From: a virus | Direction: 5' to 3' (one strand) | IMG/VR virus record: IMGVR_UViG_3300023179_000267 | Span: 1-37,412 of that record | DNA: 37,412 bases | Shown: positions 30,730 through 37,412 of the stretch, piece by piece | How the letters are laid out: every line of letters begins with the position of its first letter | Numbering within the stretch: position 1 is the stretch's first letter | The notes under the pieces: generated by a model | What the model saw: only the letters and a program-made list of their open reading frames with translations | Told to the model about the DNA's origin: nothing | The model's database searches: none | Made by a program: the position numbers and the translations under genes

Positions 30730-32418
30730 CTAATATCCTATAACTGTGATTCTATAAGTGGCTGTTGCTTGGTTCTGGGAGCTATTAGTTCCATTTTGAG
30801 CTATAATTGAAACAACATTTGCAGAAACAACACATCCTTGAAATGTAAGCCCCTGGCATACTGCTGAAGGAAGTCCAAACAAAACTATATCATTTAAAGA
30901 TGCACCTGTTAATCCTATGGATATAGAATGAACATCATTAGCCGCAATTGCACCACCGAACCAAATACTTGCAGTTGTTGTGAGTGTTTTTACAGATGTT
31001 GGTAAAATGCCATATGTTGAAGAAGATGAAAGCAGTCCACATGAAACAAGATTGCTAATTACATTTTCCTGTGTTGGTGCTGAATATGAAATAAGTCCAA
31101 GGCTTGAAACACTATTTATTAAATTTGATCCGCTTGGCTTTGAAATTGCAGTTGTTCCAAAAAATCCTAAACCACTAGACCAACTAATTCTTTCGCTTGA
31201 ACCATTAAATAATTTTCTATTTTGCCAATCCAAAGAATCATTTCCAGACGAATCTTCAAGCTTCCAGTTTGCGGCATTGATTGACCCTGCCGCTCCAGTT
31301 GTTGCCTCTTCAACAAACTTAGAATCTGATTCTGATTTTGTGTAATAGCTTGCTTGTGCCGCAGGAACAACACTTCCAGTTGTAATTAAATCCCTTCTTA
31401 TGGAAATGGATGACTGATAAATTGTTGATGTTTTTCCATTTTCAGTTATTTCAATTTCAAGCGTTGGCGTAATTGTATCAGAGCCAGATTCTGCAAATAA
31501 CTCATCAAGTTCGGCAGTTGCCATTGTTACTGTACTTTGAATAAAATTTGCAAAAACAACTCCAGAAGAATCAAGTGTAAGCGATGTGGTTACATTTATA
31601 TTTCCAAGTTGCTTTACAAATGAAATTGTGTATTCACTTGAATTTGATGCACTATCAACAGAAATATTGCCAACACCTATTCCAGTCACAGATTGTAATG
31701 CCTCGGCAAAACTTGCAGAATTTGATCCTACTGGTATTGCCGTTGTGCTGTTGGAGCCATAATTTAAAACGACTCCCCCACCAATTGCATCTTTGCCTAT
31801 TGTAAGCAAATAGCTTTCATTCTTATCTGTTCCGCCATCCTGTATTTTTGCAAGTGAAACAACTCCGCTTGTTGGAGACGCAACAAATGTATCTGCATAA
31901 ACAGCAGGATTTCTTCTAAGCTGAATAATTTGCTGTGCAGAAACATTTGCCTTTGGAAACCTTCTTGTTGAGACAAGCACAGAACTTGTTGGAAATAGGG
32001 TAAATGAATCACCACCAAACGACATTGCTGTATTTGCTGTTGCAGATGTTATAAGATATGAATATGGATCATTTCCATAAGTTGAAACAGATGCTCCTGG
32101 GGCAATAGCTGAAATTGAGTTTAGAAATTGGGCTGTTGTTGCATTATATGAAATTGCACTTGATGTTGTTGCGCCAAGGGTAAGTTTAAACTGACCATCA
32201 GAAGGCCCGTCATCCACCCCCCCAATTCCAAGTTTTGCCGCAATTCCTGTGCTTGATATATCCTTTAATATCCCAACTGAATCTCTTTCTTGAAGGCGAA
32301 GCCTGAATGTATAACTATCATTTCTTGTTAGTGATGGGATAGCCCCTAGATAGCTAGAGCCAGCGGCAACAAGCTGGCCGCTAGTCACATCAATATAAAA
32401 ATCAATACTTTGTGCCAT
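30730..32418 (-). CDS. Fibre-like tail protein
   Basis: A 562-residue beta-rich protein. SYYTKSESDSKF (about residue 362) is a widespread motif in phage fibres and adhesins, where it starts a repeat or trimerisation segment. The N-terminal part (DFYIDVTSGQLVAAGSSYLG) probably attaches to the tail tip; the C-terminal part (SIWFGGAIAANDVHSISIGL) would be distal. Start preceded by AAGGAT and TTGACA 16 bases upstream. Confidence 0.65.
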   Translation of the reverse strand: MAQSIDFYIDVTSGQLVAAGSSYLGAIPSLTRNDSYTFRLRLQERDSVGILKDISSTGIAAKLGIGGVDDGPSDGQFKLTLGATTSSAISYNATTAQFLNSISAIAPGASVSTYGNDPYSYLITSATANTAMSFGGDSFTLFPTSSVLVSTRRFPKANVSAQQIIQLRRNPAVYADTFVASPTSGVVSLAKIQDGGTDKNESYLLTIGKDAIGGGVVLNYGSNSTTAIPVGSNSASFAEALQSVTGIGVGNISVDSASNSSEYTISFVKQLGNINVTTSLTLDSSGVVFANFIQSTVTMATAELDELFAESGSDTITPTLEIEITENGKTSTIYQSSISIRRDLITTGSVVPAAQASYYTKSESDSKFVEEATTGAAGSINAANWKLEDSSGNDSLDWQNRKLFNGSSERISWSSGLGFFGTTAISKPSGSNLINSVSSLGLISYSAPTQENVISNLVSCGLLSSSSTYGILPTSVKTLTTTASIWFGGAIAANDVHSISIGLTGASLNDIVLFGLPSAVCQGLTFQGCVVSANVVSIIAQNGTNSSQNQATATYRITVIGY

Positions 32419-32443
32419 TATATTTTTATCCTTATGTCAATTC

Positions 32444-32707
32444 CTATGAGTTGGCCTTTTTTGTTAATTCAGCATCATAGAGCAATACAAGGTTATATGG
32501 CTGTCCATTTGAACAAACATTCACCGTTACAATATTCTGTGGGCTTGAGAAATTTATTTGTATTCCATCTGGCTTTTGAAGGCATTTTATACCATTTCCA
32601 TCTATTGGCTTAGTACATTCTATGCGCCTTATTAGGCTGTTAAAAAACCCAAGAGCAAGGCGAGATGCTCCATTTAACTCCTTTAAGCGTGGTTCAAGTA
32701 TTGCCAT
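32444..32707 (-). CDS. Small tail-region protein, 87 residues
   Basis: A helical N-terminal half (RLKELNGASRLALGFFNSLI) and beta-like C-terminal half with three Cys (C31, C42, C65). No family recognised. It lies between two tail genes with short gaps. Confidence 0.55.
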   Translation of the reverse strand: MAILEPRLKELNGASRLALGFFNSLIRRIECTKPIDGNGIKCLQKPDGIQINFSSPQNIVTVNVCSNGQPYNLVLLYDAELTKKANS

Positions 32708-32721
32708 TTTATATTAATTCT

Positions 32722-33423
32722 CTAACCAAATCTGTTTGAGAATCCACCAGAAATAGAAATTGTAACATCCCGTCTTTCTGCAAATGTGGCTGTTGCTATT
32801 AAAAATTGACCCCTTCTATTGCAGTTTATAGTTTGCAACACATAGCCATAATATATTGTTGTCACGTCCGAAACTGTCCCGGTGCCTTGTCTTGAAAATG
32901 GTGCTATTGGGTCTCTTGGTAGGGAAACACCATTAATTATTGTTGGCATTTTTTGGATAGAATTATTTAATGGATTTGCAACAATTGGAGTTAGAGACGA
33001 AAATTTTCCACCAATTAACTCTGTTTCATTTGAGTCTGTTACAAATTCAGATTCTATGTTAATGTCTGGCCCGTAAATTCCGGCATCAGTAACAGGGATG
33101 ATTCTTACAATAGCCGGAGGAAGTCCAGATGATGATGTAAGCCCAACAAATGTAACATTCATCTCAGTTATGTTTCCATCCTGTTCATTAAATGAAATGC
33201 TTTCAGAAATCATTCTTGGAAATTTTGTTTGCGCTGTTGAAAAATCAGAATGCTTTGTGTCCTTTGCTGGCGCAAGAGTTATTCTATTTTCGTTCTGAAC
33301 AATATACGTTTCAACAATTGTCTCAAGCCCATTCGAGTCTTTTTGATATTGTTGCCTGCGAAGAACTTTGGCATTTGCCGAAGTTGAGCTTGATGCTGGA
33401 AGTCCTACAATTATAGCCGACAT
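32722..33423 (-). CDS. Tail protein, possible distal tail component
   Basis: A 233-residue beta-rich protein from the ATG at 33423, just after the tape-measure stop; the longer frame to 33474 overlaps that gene and is rejected. No motif is diagnostic. Following the tape-measure gene directly, it occupies the usual position of a distal tail protein. Confidence 0.55.
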   Translation of the reverse strand: MSAIIVGLPASSSTSANAKVLRRQQYQKDSNGLETIVETYIVQNENRITLAPAKDTKHSDFSTAQTKFPRMISESISFNEQDGNITEMNVTFVGLTSSSGLPPAIVRIIPVTDAGIYGPDINIESEFVTDSNETELIGGKFSSLTPIVANPLNNSIQKMPTIINGVSLPRDPIAPFSRQGTGTVSDVTTIYYGYVLQTINCNRRGQFLIATATFAERRDVTISISGGFSNRFG

Positions 33424-33427
33424 ATCA

Positions 33428-34819
33428 TTATCCCCCGGCTCCGGATGTAACAAGAGGAGCAGAAGATAATTCATTTAGAATTTTTTCAATAGAGCGCATT
33501 AAATTTGGAACTTCTTTGTTTTGTGATGCCATTGATGCCTCTGATCTGCTTCTTGCTATTCTTGCAGGCTCAATTCCTGAGGCTGTTCCTTGTAGCCTTT
33601 CTCCAAGGGTTGGCATTTCTGTGGCCGCAGTTCTTTGCGCCATTCTTTTTCTTACATCCTCTTTTGTTATGCCAAGTCTTGTTGCCTCTGATTTTAAAAA
33701 TGCATCTTGAGTTCTAAAGTCTTCTTTCGAAACCTGTCTCGATCTTTGCTTTTTCGCTGTTTCCAGGGCTTGCCTTCCTGCCCTAGAAGCTCCAAGAATT
33801 GAAACATCAACACCTGTTGCCTCCTCAGATTTTACCCTTGCCTCCTCATCCTGTTTTTGAATTTTTTCAGATGCTTTCCTTGCTGAGTCAGCAATCCTTT
33901 TGCTTGCCTCTTCTGCTGATTTTGCCTTTTCTTCTTGTAGCCTCTTGAACTCTTCAGCATTCTTTCTGAAAAGTTCTTCCTCCTGCTTTACAAGGCTATC
34001 GCTTATTTTAATTGATGTTCTTGCAAAATCCTCATCTAGTCTTTTTCTTTCCTCAAAGCTTTTGCTTGCCTCTTCTTTTTCTTTTTTTGTCCTTAACGCA
34101 CGAAGCTTGTCTGCTTGTTCTTCCCCCGCTAATTTTGCTTGGTCAATCTTTTGCTGTGCAGTAAGAGCATCGTTGGCCTCAATTTGAGCAAGCTTTCTCC
34201 TTGTCTCAATGTTAATCTTAAATACCTCGGCCATATCCCCATCAAGACCCATGAGAATCTTCTGTTGGGCAATCCTTTCTGCCTCTTGCTGTGTAAGCTT
34301 GTCTCCAAGGGCAATCCTGGTCTCAACAGCCTTTTCAAATGCCTTGGCCGCCTTGTCTGCATCATCATTAAAAAAGAACGCCGCAATGGAGTTCATTATG
34401 CCCTGTTTTCCAATTGCACCCCTTGTTTCATTGATTGCGCTTGTTAGAGATTGCATCTTTTGGGTTGTTCCCTCAATGCTGTCTGCGGCCTTTGCCCCAA
34501 TTGCCTTGTTCAATGATTCGGCAAGTTTGTCTGATTCCTCTTGTGCTGACACAACTCCCCTTGTCATTCTATCAATTGCAAGATAGGCGGCGGCACCAAA
34601 CCCACCAAATCCAGCCGCTGAAGCCAATCCCTTTATAACCCTCCCAAGCGATGCCCCTCTTGCATTGGCCATAAAAATGCTTTTTGCAAGCTGATCTAAA
34701 CTTGCACTACTTCTCTGTGATTCAGCCCTTAGGCTTGCAAGATATTGACGCAGTTGATCTACATTCTGACCTGATTTCTGGGTATGAACCAGAATCTCCC
34801 CTTCTGCAATCTTCCTCAT
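33428..34819 (-). CDS. Tape measure protein (short)
   Basis: A 463-residue protein, highly helical. Hydrophobic Gly/Ala segment GLASAAGFGGFGAAAYLAI near residues 65-83, then long coiled coils (residues 190-330: KLAGEEQADKLRALRTKKEK and similar). By the rule of about 0.15 nm per residue, the tail would be near 70 nm, short for a siphovirus. It follows the chaperone and gp10-like genes. Confidence 0.8.
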   Translation of the reverse strand: MRKIAEGEILVHTQKSGQNVDQLRQYLASLRAESQRSSASLDQLAKSIFMANARGASLGRVIKGLASAAGFGGFGAAAYLAIDRMTRGVVSAQEESDKLAESLNKAIGAKAADSIEGTTQKMQSLTSAINETRGAIGKQGIMNSIAAFFFNDDADKAAKAFEKAVETRIALGDKLTQQEAERIAQQKILMGLDGDMAEVFKINIETRRKLAQIEANDALTAQQKIDQAKLAGEEQADKLRALRTKKEKEEASKSFEERKRLDEDFARTSIKISDSLVKQEEELFRKNAEEFKRLQEEKAKSAEEASKRIADSARKASEKIQKQDEEARVKSEEATGVDVSILGASRAGRQALETAKKQRSRQVSKEDFRTQDAFLKSEATRLGITKEDVRKRMAQRTAATEMPTLGERLQGTASGIEPARIARSRSEASMASQNKEVPNLMRSIEKILNELSSAPLVTSGAGG

Positions 34820-34823
34820 AAAA

Positions 34824-35552
34824 TTAAAGGCTCTTGTCAGCCCTCTTCTTTATCCTGTCATTTATATATTCCATCATGTCTCTTGTCTGATGATCTATGG
34901 CCTTTTGAAGGGCTGTATTAAGTCTCTTGTCTATGGACACCGGCCCCCTTGCATACGTTCTTGGGTTTACTGTGGAATAAAAATAGCTTCTAATAATCTC
35001 CCCAGGCTTTGCCCTTGTCCCTCCACCATAACTAGCAGTCCCCCTTTTCCCCTTAATTTTTGCAGTTTGATCTCCAGCACTACCAGATTCCTTAAACACT
35101 CTTAGTGCCGGTATCCATCCAGACTTCAAATACCCAACAGCACTTCCCAAGGCTCTGAATGTTTTTCTTATATAAGCCTTCATTGAGGCTCCCCCAAGGC
35201 CTCCGCCTGGAGGATTTCCTGTTGGCCTTCTCCCTAGCTTTATATTTCTTCTATAATTGGCTATCCTGTAACCATCCATTGTTCCTCTTATAACCTTTTT
35301 GCTTGGCTTTCTTATTTTTATCCCCCTTGCCCCGCTTGATCTGGATATTGACTTAGCTGTGGTATAAACCGTTGCAGACCTAGCAAAAATGCTCCTTAAA
35401 GCGCCAAGGTTGGCCTTTTCTGTATATTTAATAGCCCACATAAGGATATTTGCAGAGCGCCTATTTAGCTCATCTGCAATGTCCTTTCTGGCTAATGGAA
35501 TATACTGGGCTAATCTTCTTTCAAATTGCCTTGTATCTAGCTTAAAGCTCAT
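34824..35552 (-). CDS. gp10-like minor tail / tail completion protein
   Basis: A 242-residue, very basic protein. DTRQFERRLAQYIPLARKDI is the N-terminal helix typical of HK97 gp10-like proteins, and a central Arg/Gly segment (GRRPTGNPPGGGLGGASMKA) follows. It is unusually long for the family. ATGA-coupled to the chaperone extension. The structural role is inferred. Confidence 0.6.
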   Translation of the reverse strand: MSFKLDTRQFERRLAQYIPLARKDIADELNRRSANILMWAIKYTEKANLGALRSIFARSATVYTTAKSISRSSGARGIKIRKPSKKVIRGTMDGYRIANYRRNIKLGRRPTGNPPGGGLGGASMKAYIRKTFRALGSAVGYLKSGWIPALRVFKESGSAGDQTAKIKGKRGTASYGGGTRAKPGEIIRSYFYSTVNPRTYARGPVSIDKRLNTALQKAIDHQTRDMMEYINDRIKKRADKSL

Positions 35553-35758
35553 AATCCTAATTGTTTTTCTAGCTCCTCAATCCTTATCGCCTCAAGATAT
35601 TGCCTTCTTCTGAGCCTTATTCCGGACATCCAGAGATGCACATGGTTGGCTTGCTGAAATAAGCTGATGGGTATTTCCCATAGTATATACTCAATGCTCC
35701 AGCCTGTCCTTTGTGCCAACGAGAATACCGATGCCGCAATGCCCGTTGGCGTGATCAA
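35549..35758 (-). CDS. Tail assembly chaperone, T-like extension made by -1 frameshift
   Basis: A 69-codon frame whose first codon is TTG at 35758, with no ribosome site. It directly abuts the slippery heptamer at the end of the upstream gene. Read through the frameshift it extends the 125-residue G-like protein to about 194 residues, as in lambda gpGT. The part has helices (ASVFSLAQRTGWSIEYILWE, RRRQYLEAIRIEELEKQLGL). Confidence 0.7.
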   Translation of the reverse strand: MITPTGIAASVFSLAQRTGWSIEYILWEIPISLFQQANHVHLWMSGIRLRRRQYLEAIRIEELEKQLGL

Positions 35759-36132
35759 TTTCCCTGGTCTGTTGCCCCTGGGCTTGGGATAGGCTCAACT
35801 TGTCCTCTATTTGCCTCATCAAGAATTGATGCAACCAGATTGGTGGCCACATCCCTATCTGCCTCTGTCTTGTCTGCAATCCAATCAAGAATCTTTTCCC
35901 TAAACAAATCCTTATTCCAGCAAAGCCTAATGGCCTCTTTTCTGTTTTTCAAAAGCTGAATATGAAGGAACACAAAAGCCCACACAAAGAATGGGGTTGT
36001 ATCCTCATCACTTCTAGCCTGTATCATAAGAAGCCTTGATCCTTCTGTATATTGGGCTAGGGCTTCTCCATTAAACTGCCTTTCTGGGGCTATAAAGGCT
36101 GATTCTAGGGCTTCTGTGAGGATGTCGTTCAT
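35755..36132 (-). CDS. Tail assembly chaperone, G-like
   Basis: A 125-residue helical acidic protein (EALAQYTEGSRLLMIQARSD, VFLHIQLLKNRKEAIRLCW). It lies upstream of the tape-measure gene and after the tail-tube candidate. Its last codons are G GGA AAT followed by TGA, giving a G/GT-style frameshift. ATGA overlap with the upstream gene. Confidence 0.7.
   Translation of the reverse strand: MNDILTEALESAFIAPERQFNGEALAQYTEGSRLLMIQARSDEDTTPFFVWAFVFLHIQLLKNRKEAIRLCWNKDLFREKILDWIADKTEADRDVATNLVASILDEANRGQVEPIPSPGATDQGN
35758..35764 (-). other. Programmed -1 ribosomal frameshift site
   Basis: Minus-strand GGGAAAT is phased G GGA AAT TGA, i.e. an X XXY YYZ heptamer right before the stop. Slipping back one base gives GGG AAA then TTG ATC ACG, the reading frame of the extension. 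Lambda uses GGGAAAG at the same gene boundary. Confidence 0.7.
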
Positions 36133-36506
36133 ATATGTCTTAATAGTGCCTTCTTTCTTTCTGGGCTTGCATTCTCCGGCACCAAGAGGGTTTGCCCACC
36201 AACCTGAATAATCCTTATTGGTTCTGCTCTTTTTACAAGGCCAAGCAAAGTTTCCCTGTTTTCAAGTGCCGCCCTGACATATCTAATAGGGCTTTCTTGA
36301 TCCGACTTCATTTCAGACCAATTTACCTCCATCTCCCTCCTCGCAATATCTCCATCACCACTAGAAATAAACCAAAAGGTTACTTGCTGTTGTCCATCTT
36401 TAATTATTCTTGTAACAGGATCAACACTTCGAAGTTTTGCTCCGAAGGCCGCAACAGCAGAGGCAACCTTTATGTTAGTTGTTCCCCAGAATGACTGACC
36501 TTCCAT
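36129..36506 (-). CDS. Tail-region protein of unknown function
   Basis: A 125-residue protein with strand-rich start (SFWGTTNIKVASAVAAFGAK) and VTFWFISSGDGDIARREMEV. It lies between the tail-tube candidate and the chaperone. No family recognised; a chaperone or minor tail role is possible. Confidence 0.6.
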   Translation of the reverse strand: MEGQSFWGTTNIKVASAVAAFGAKLRSVDPVTRIIKDGQQQVTFWFISSGDGDIARREMEVNWSEMKSDQESPIRYVRAALENRETLLGLVKRAEPIRIIQVGGQTLLVPENASPERKKALLRHI

Positions 36507-36539
36507 GGCCTAGGATTTCAAAAGGGTATAGAACCCTTA

Positions 36540-36884
36540 TTAGCTTACGTTCGGGTATCCCGTAGCAGATATGTCCACCGTTACAAAAGCATCATTACCC
36601 TTATTGATGGTGATTGAATCAATACGAGTTGTTCCAAGGGTTGTTGCATTTGCAAGAATAGCAAGTGCCGCACCAGCCGTAACAGCATAAGAACCAGTTA
36701 CTGCAACTGACAATGAGTATCCAGTTGTTGCGTTATAATAAGAAATTCCAACAACATCGCCAACATTGTTGCGAATTTCATTTTTCTCTACATTTCTAGT
36801 TTCGCTGAAGCTCTGAACAAGCCCAATGCCCTCGCTAGTTATACCAAAAACAAGTCCAGATTGTCCAATTGTTACAGCCGCCAT
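36540..36884 (-). CDS. Major tail (tube) protein candidate
   Basis: A 114-residue beta-rich protein with SETRNVEKNEIRNNVGDVVG then ISYYNATTGYSLSVAVTGSY, similar to compact tail-tube proteins, whose early hairpin and loop look like this. Strong AAAGGAG site eight bases before the start, as expected for an abundant virion protein. Location before the chaperones fits. Confidence 0.65.
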   Translation of the reverse strand: MAAVTIGQSGLVFGITSEGIGLVQSFSETRNVEKNEIRNNVGDVVGISYYNATTGYSLSVAVTGSYAVTAGAALAILANATTLGTTRIDSITINKGNDAFVTVDISATGYPNVS

Positions 36885-36916
36885 ATAATTATCTCCTTTG
36901 TTATGTCAAGTTAGGG

Positions 36917-37147
36917 TTAGTGTCCAAGAAGCCTGTTTTTAATGATCTCCCAGGCGGCGGCCAGCACACCGAAAACGATGGTGGAAACCAGCCACACCCT
37001 GCCCTTAACGCTATGGGCTTCCTGTTCAATCCTGTCCATCTTTGTCTTATGGTCTGTTAGAAGCTCTAGGATATAGGCTTGCCGGGTCTCCATTCGGGCG
37101 ACTGCCTCCCGCACGGAAATGAGGACGCTGTGGTCATCTGCGCTCAT
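36917..37147 (-). CDS. XhlA-like small membrane protein
   Basis: A 76-residue protein: polar helical/coiled-coil N-terminal part (VREAVARMETRQAYILELLT, DHKTKMDRIEQE), then one C-terminal membrane helix (VWLVSTIVFGVLAAAWEII). This is the layout of haemolysin XhlA-type phage proteins. Found at the tail-module head, far from the lysis genes. Starts in ATGA overlap with the 46-residue gene. Confidence 0.65.
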   Translation of the reverse strand: MSADDHSVLISVREAVARMETRQAYILELLTDHKTKMDRIEQEAHSVKGRVWLVSTIVFGVLAAAWEIIKNRLLGH

Positions 37148-37284
37148 TTTGAAAACTCAAACTTCTCCCCCTCGGGCGTGATGCGGACGCACTCCCGGCC
37201 GGATTCGTCGTAGAACAGCTCTACCAGCCCCTCCTGCTCCATCCATTTGAGGATACTCGTCAGCTCTGACCATGTAGAGGTCAT
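37144..37284 (-). CDS. 46-residue winged-helix-like protein
   Basis: Reads MTSTWSELTSILKWMEQEGL then VELFYDESGRECVRITPEGE and a short tail: a recognition helix followed by a beta wing, as at the end of MarR-like domains. GGAGG lies six bases upstream of the ATG; ATGA couples it to the XhlA-like gene. GC-rich compared with neighbours. It may be a regulator of tail genes or a remnant. Confidence 0.6.
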   Translation of the reverse strand: MTSTWSELTSILKWMEQEGLVELFYDESGRECVRITPEGEKFEFSK

Positions 37285-37295
37285 AGACCCTCCAC

Positions 37296-37324
37296 GAAAA
37301 ACACACCCTCACCTTGCGTGAGGG
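37296..37324 (-). terminator. Rho-independent-type terminator at the contig joint
   Basis: Minus strand CCCTCAC, five-base loop GCAAG, GTGAGGG, then TGTGTTTTTC. The 7-bp stem is perfect (37306-37312 with 37318-37324). If the genome is circular it follows the fibre-associated gene (31-354) and ends the neck/fibre transcript. Confidence 0.75.
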
Positions 37325-37330
37325 GGGCCG

Positions 37331-37412
37331 TTTCGCCTAAGCTACTGCGGGTTTTCAAATTCACATCCCCTCCGGCACGGGCGGGGCGAGGAACTGGACG
37401 GCATCGGCCCCG
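37331..37412. repeat. Right copy of terminal direct repeat
   Basis: See the left copy at 1-82. The identical first 35 bases include the stop codon TGA and two codon bases; the nine differences change the encoded C-terminus. Confidence 0.8.
37361..37412 (-). CDS. Partial 3' end of a homologue of the 31-354 gene
   Basis: Encodes GADAVQFLAPPVPEGM then stop, versus EADAVPFLAPLVPENL in the left copy. It is cut by the window edge. In a circular genome this is the same gene seen in a variant form. Confidence 0.6.
   Translation of the reverse strand, partial: GADAVQFLAPPVPEGM

Noticed and set aside
32407-32440. Promoter from TTGACA and TATAAT before the fibre-like gene
   Set aside because: The spacer is only 12 bases and TATAAT overlaps the start codon, so a normal sigma70 promoter is unlikely. 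It is counted only as a TTGACA leader.
35691-35888. Third frame in the chaperone region
   Set aside because: A His/Gln-rich shadow of the G-like gene; the -1 frameshift explains the region better.

Overview
The window looks like an essentially complete tailed-phage genome of about 37.3 kb. All credible genes lie on the minus strand, so transcription runs from high to low coordinates, and neighbours are very tightly packed, often with 4-base ATGA stop/start overlaps. The first 82 bases recur, with 9 mismatches, as the last 82 bases. This is what a circularised or terminally redundant metagenomic contig would give. I see no integrase, lysogeny repressor, DNA polymerase, tRNA or CRISPR array. 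The set of virion genes (lambda-type large terminase, tape measure, G/GT-type chaperone frameshift) indicates a siphovirus, probably lytic. The host cannot be named from the sequence; the spanin-like pair suggests a Gram-negative host.

Layout in transcription order. (1) 37.3 to 29.9 kb, tail module: a small winged-helix-like gene, an XhlA-like membrane protein, a tail-tube candidate, tail assembly chaperones joined by a probable -1 frameshift at GGGAAAT, a gp10-like protein, a short tape measure, tail-tip proteins and a fibre-like adhesin. (2) 29.9 to 28.2 kb: a nucleotidyltransferase-like protein, then lysis (holin-like, overlapping inner and outer spanin-like genes, a zinc-ribbon protein and an M15 peptidase endolysin). 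(3) 28.2 to 18.2 kb, early and replication genes: MazG-like protein, metallophosphoesterase, zincin, PD-(D/E)XK-like nuclease, single-strand-annealing-like protein, and a replication initiator that carries five tandem 11-bp iterons. These are followed by several HTH proteins and a TET-associated-type DNA glycosyltransferase with a partner protein. (4) 18.0 to 7.9 kb, packaging and head: ParB-like protein, TerS, two tiny membrane proteins, HNH, TerL, gpW-like protein, portal fused to a zincin metallopeptidase domain, fused protease-scaffold with a nested scaffold start, decoration protein and major capsid protein, closed by a strong terminator. (5) 7.9 to 3.5 kb: a compact glycosyltransferase/methyltransferase cluster inserted between capsid and neck genes. 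(6) 3.5 to 0 kb: neck or tail-completion proteins and two mosaic fibre proteins, leading through the contig joint back to the tail module.

The most notable points are the in-gene iteron origin, a TTGACA element placed 8-29 nt upstream of most of the starts where it occurs, the portal-zincin fusion, the sugar/methyl transfer cluster inside the head-tail module, and a DNA-base glycosyltransferase with no recognisable base oxidase. Function calls rest on motif recognition by eye; no database search was possible.
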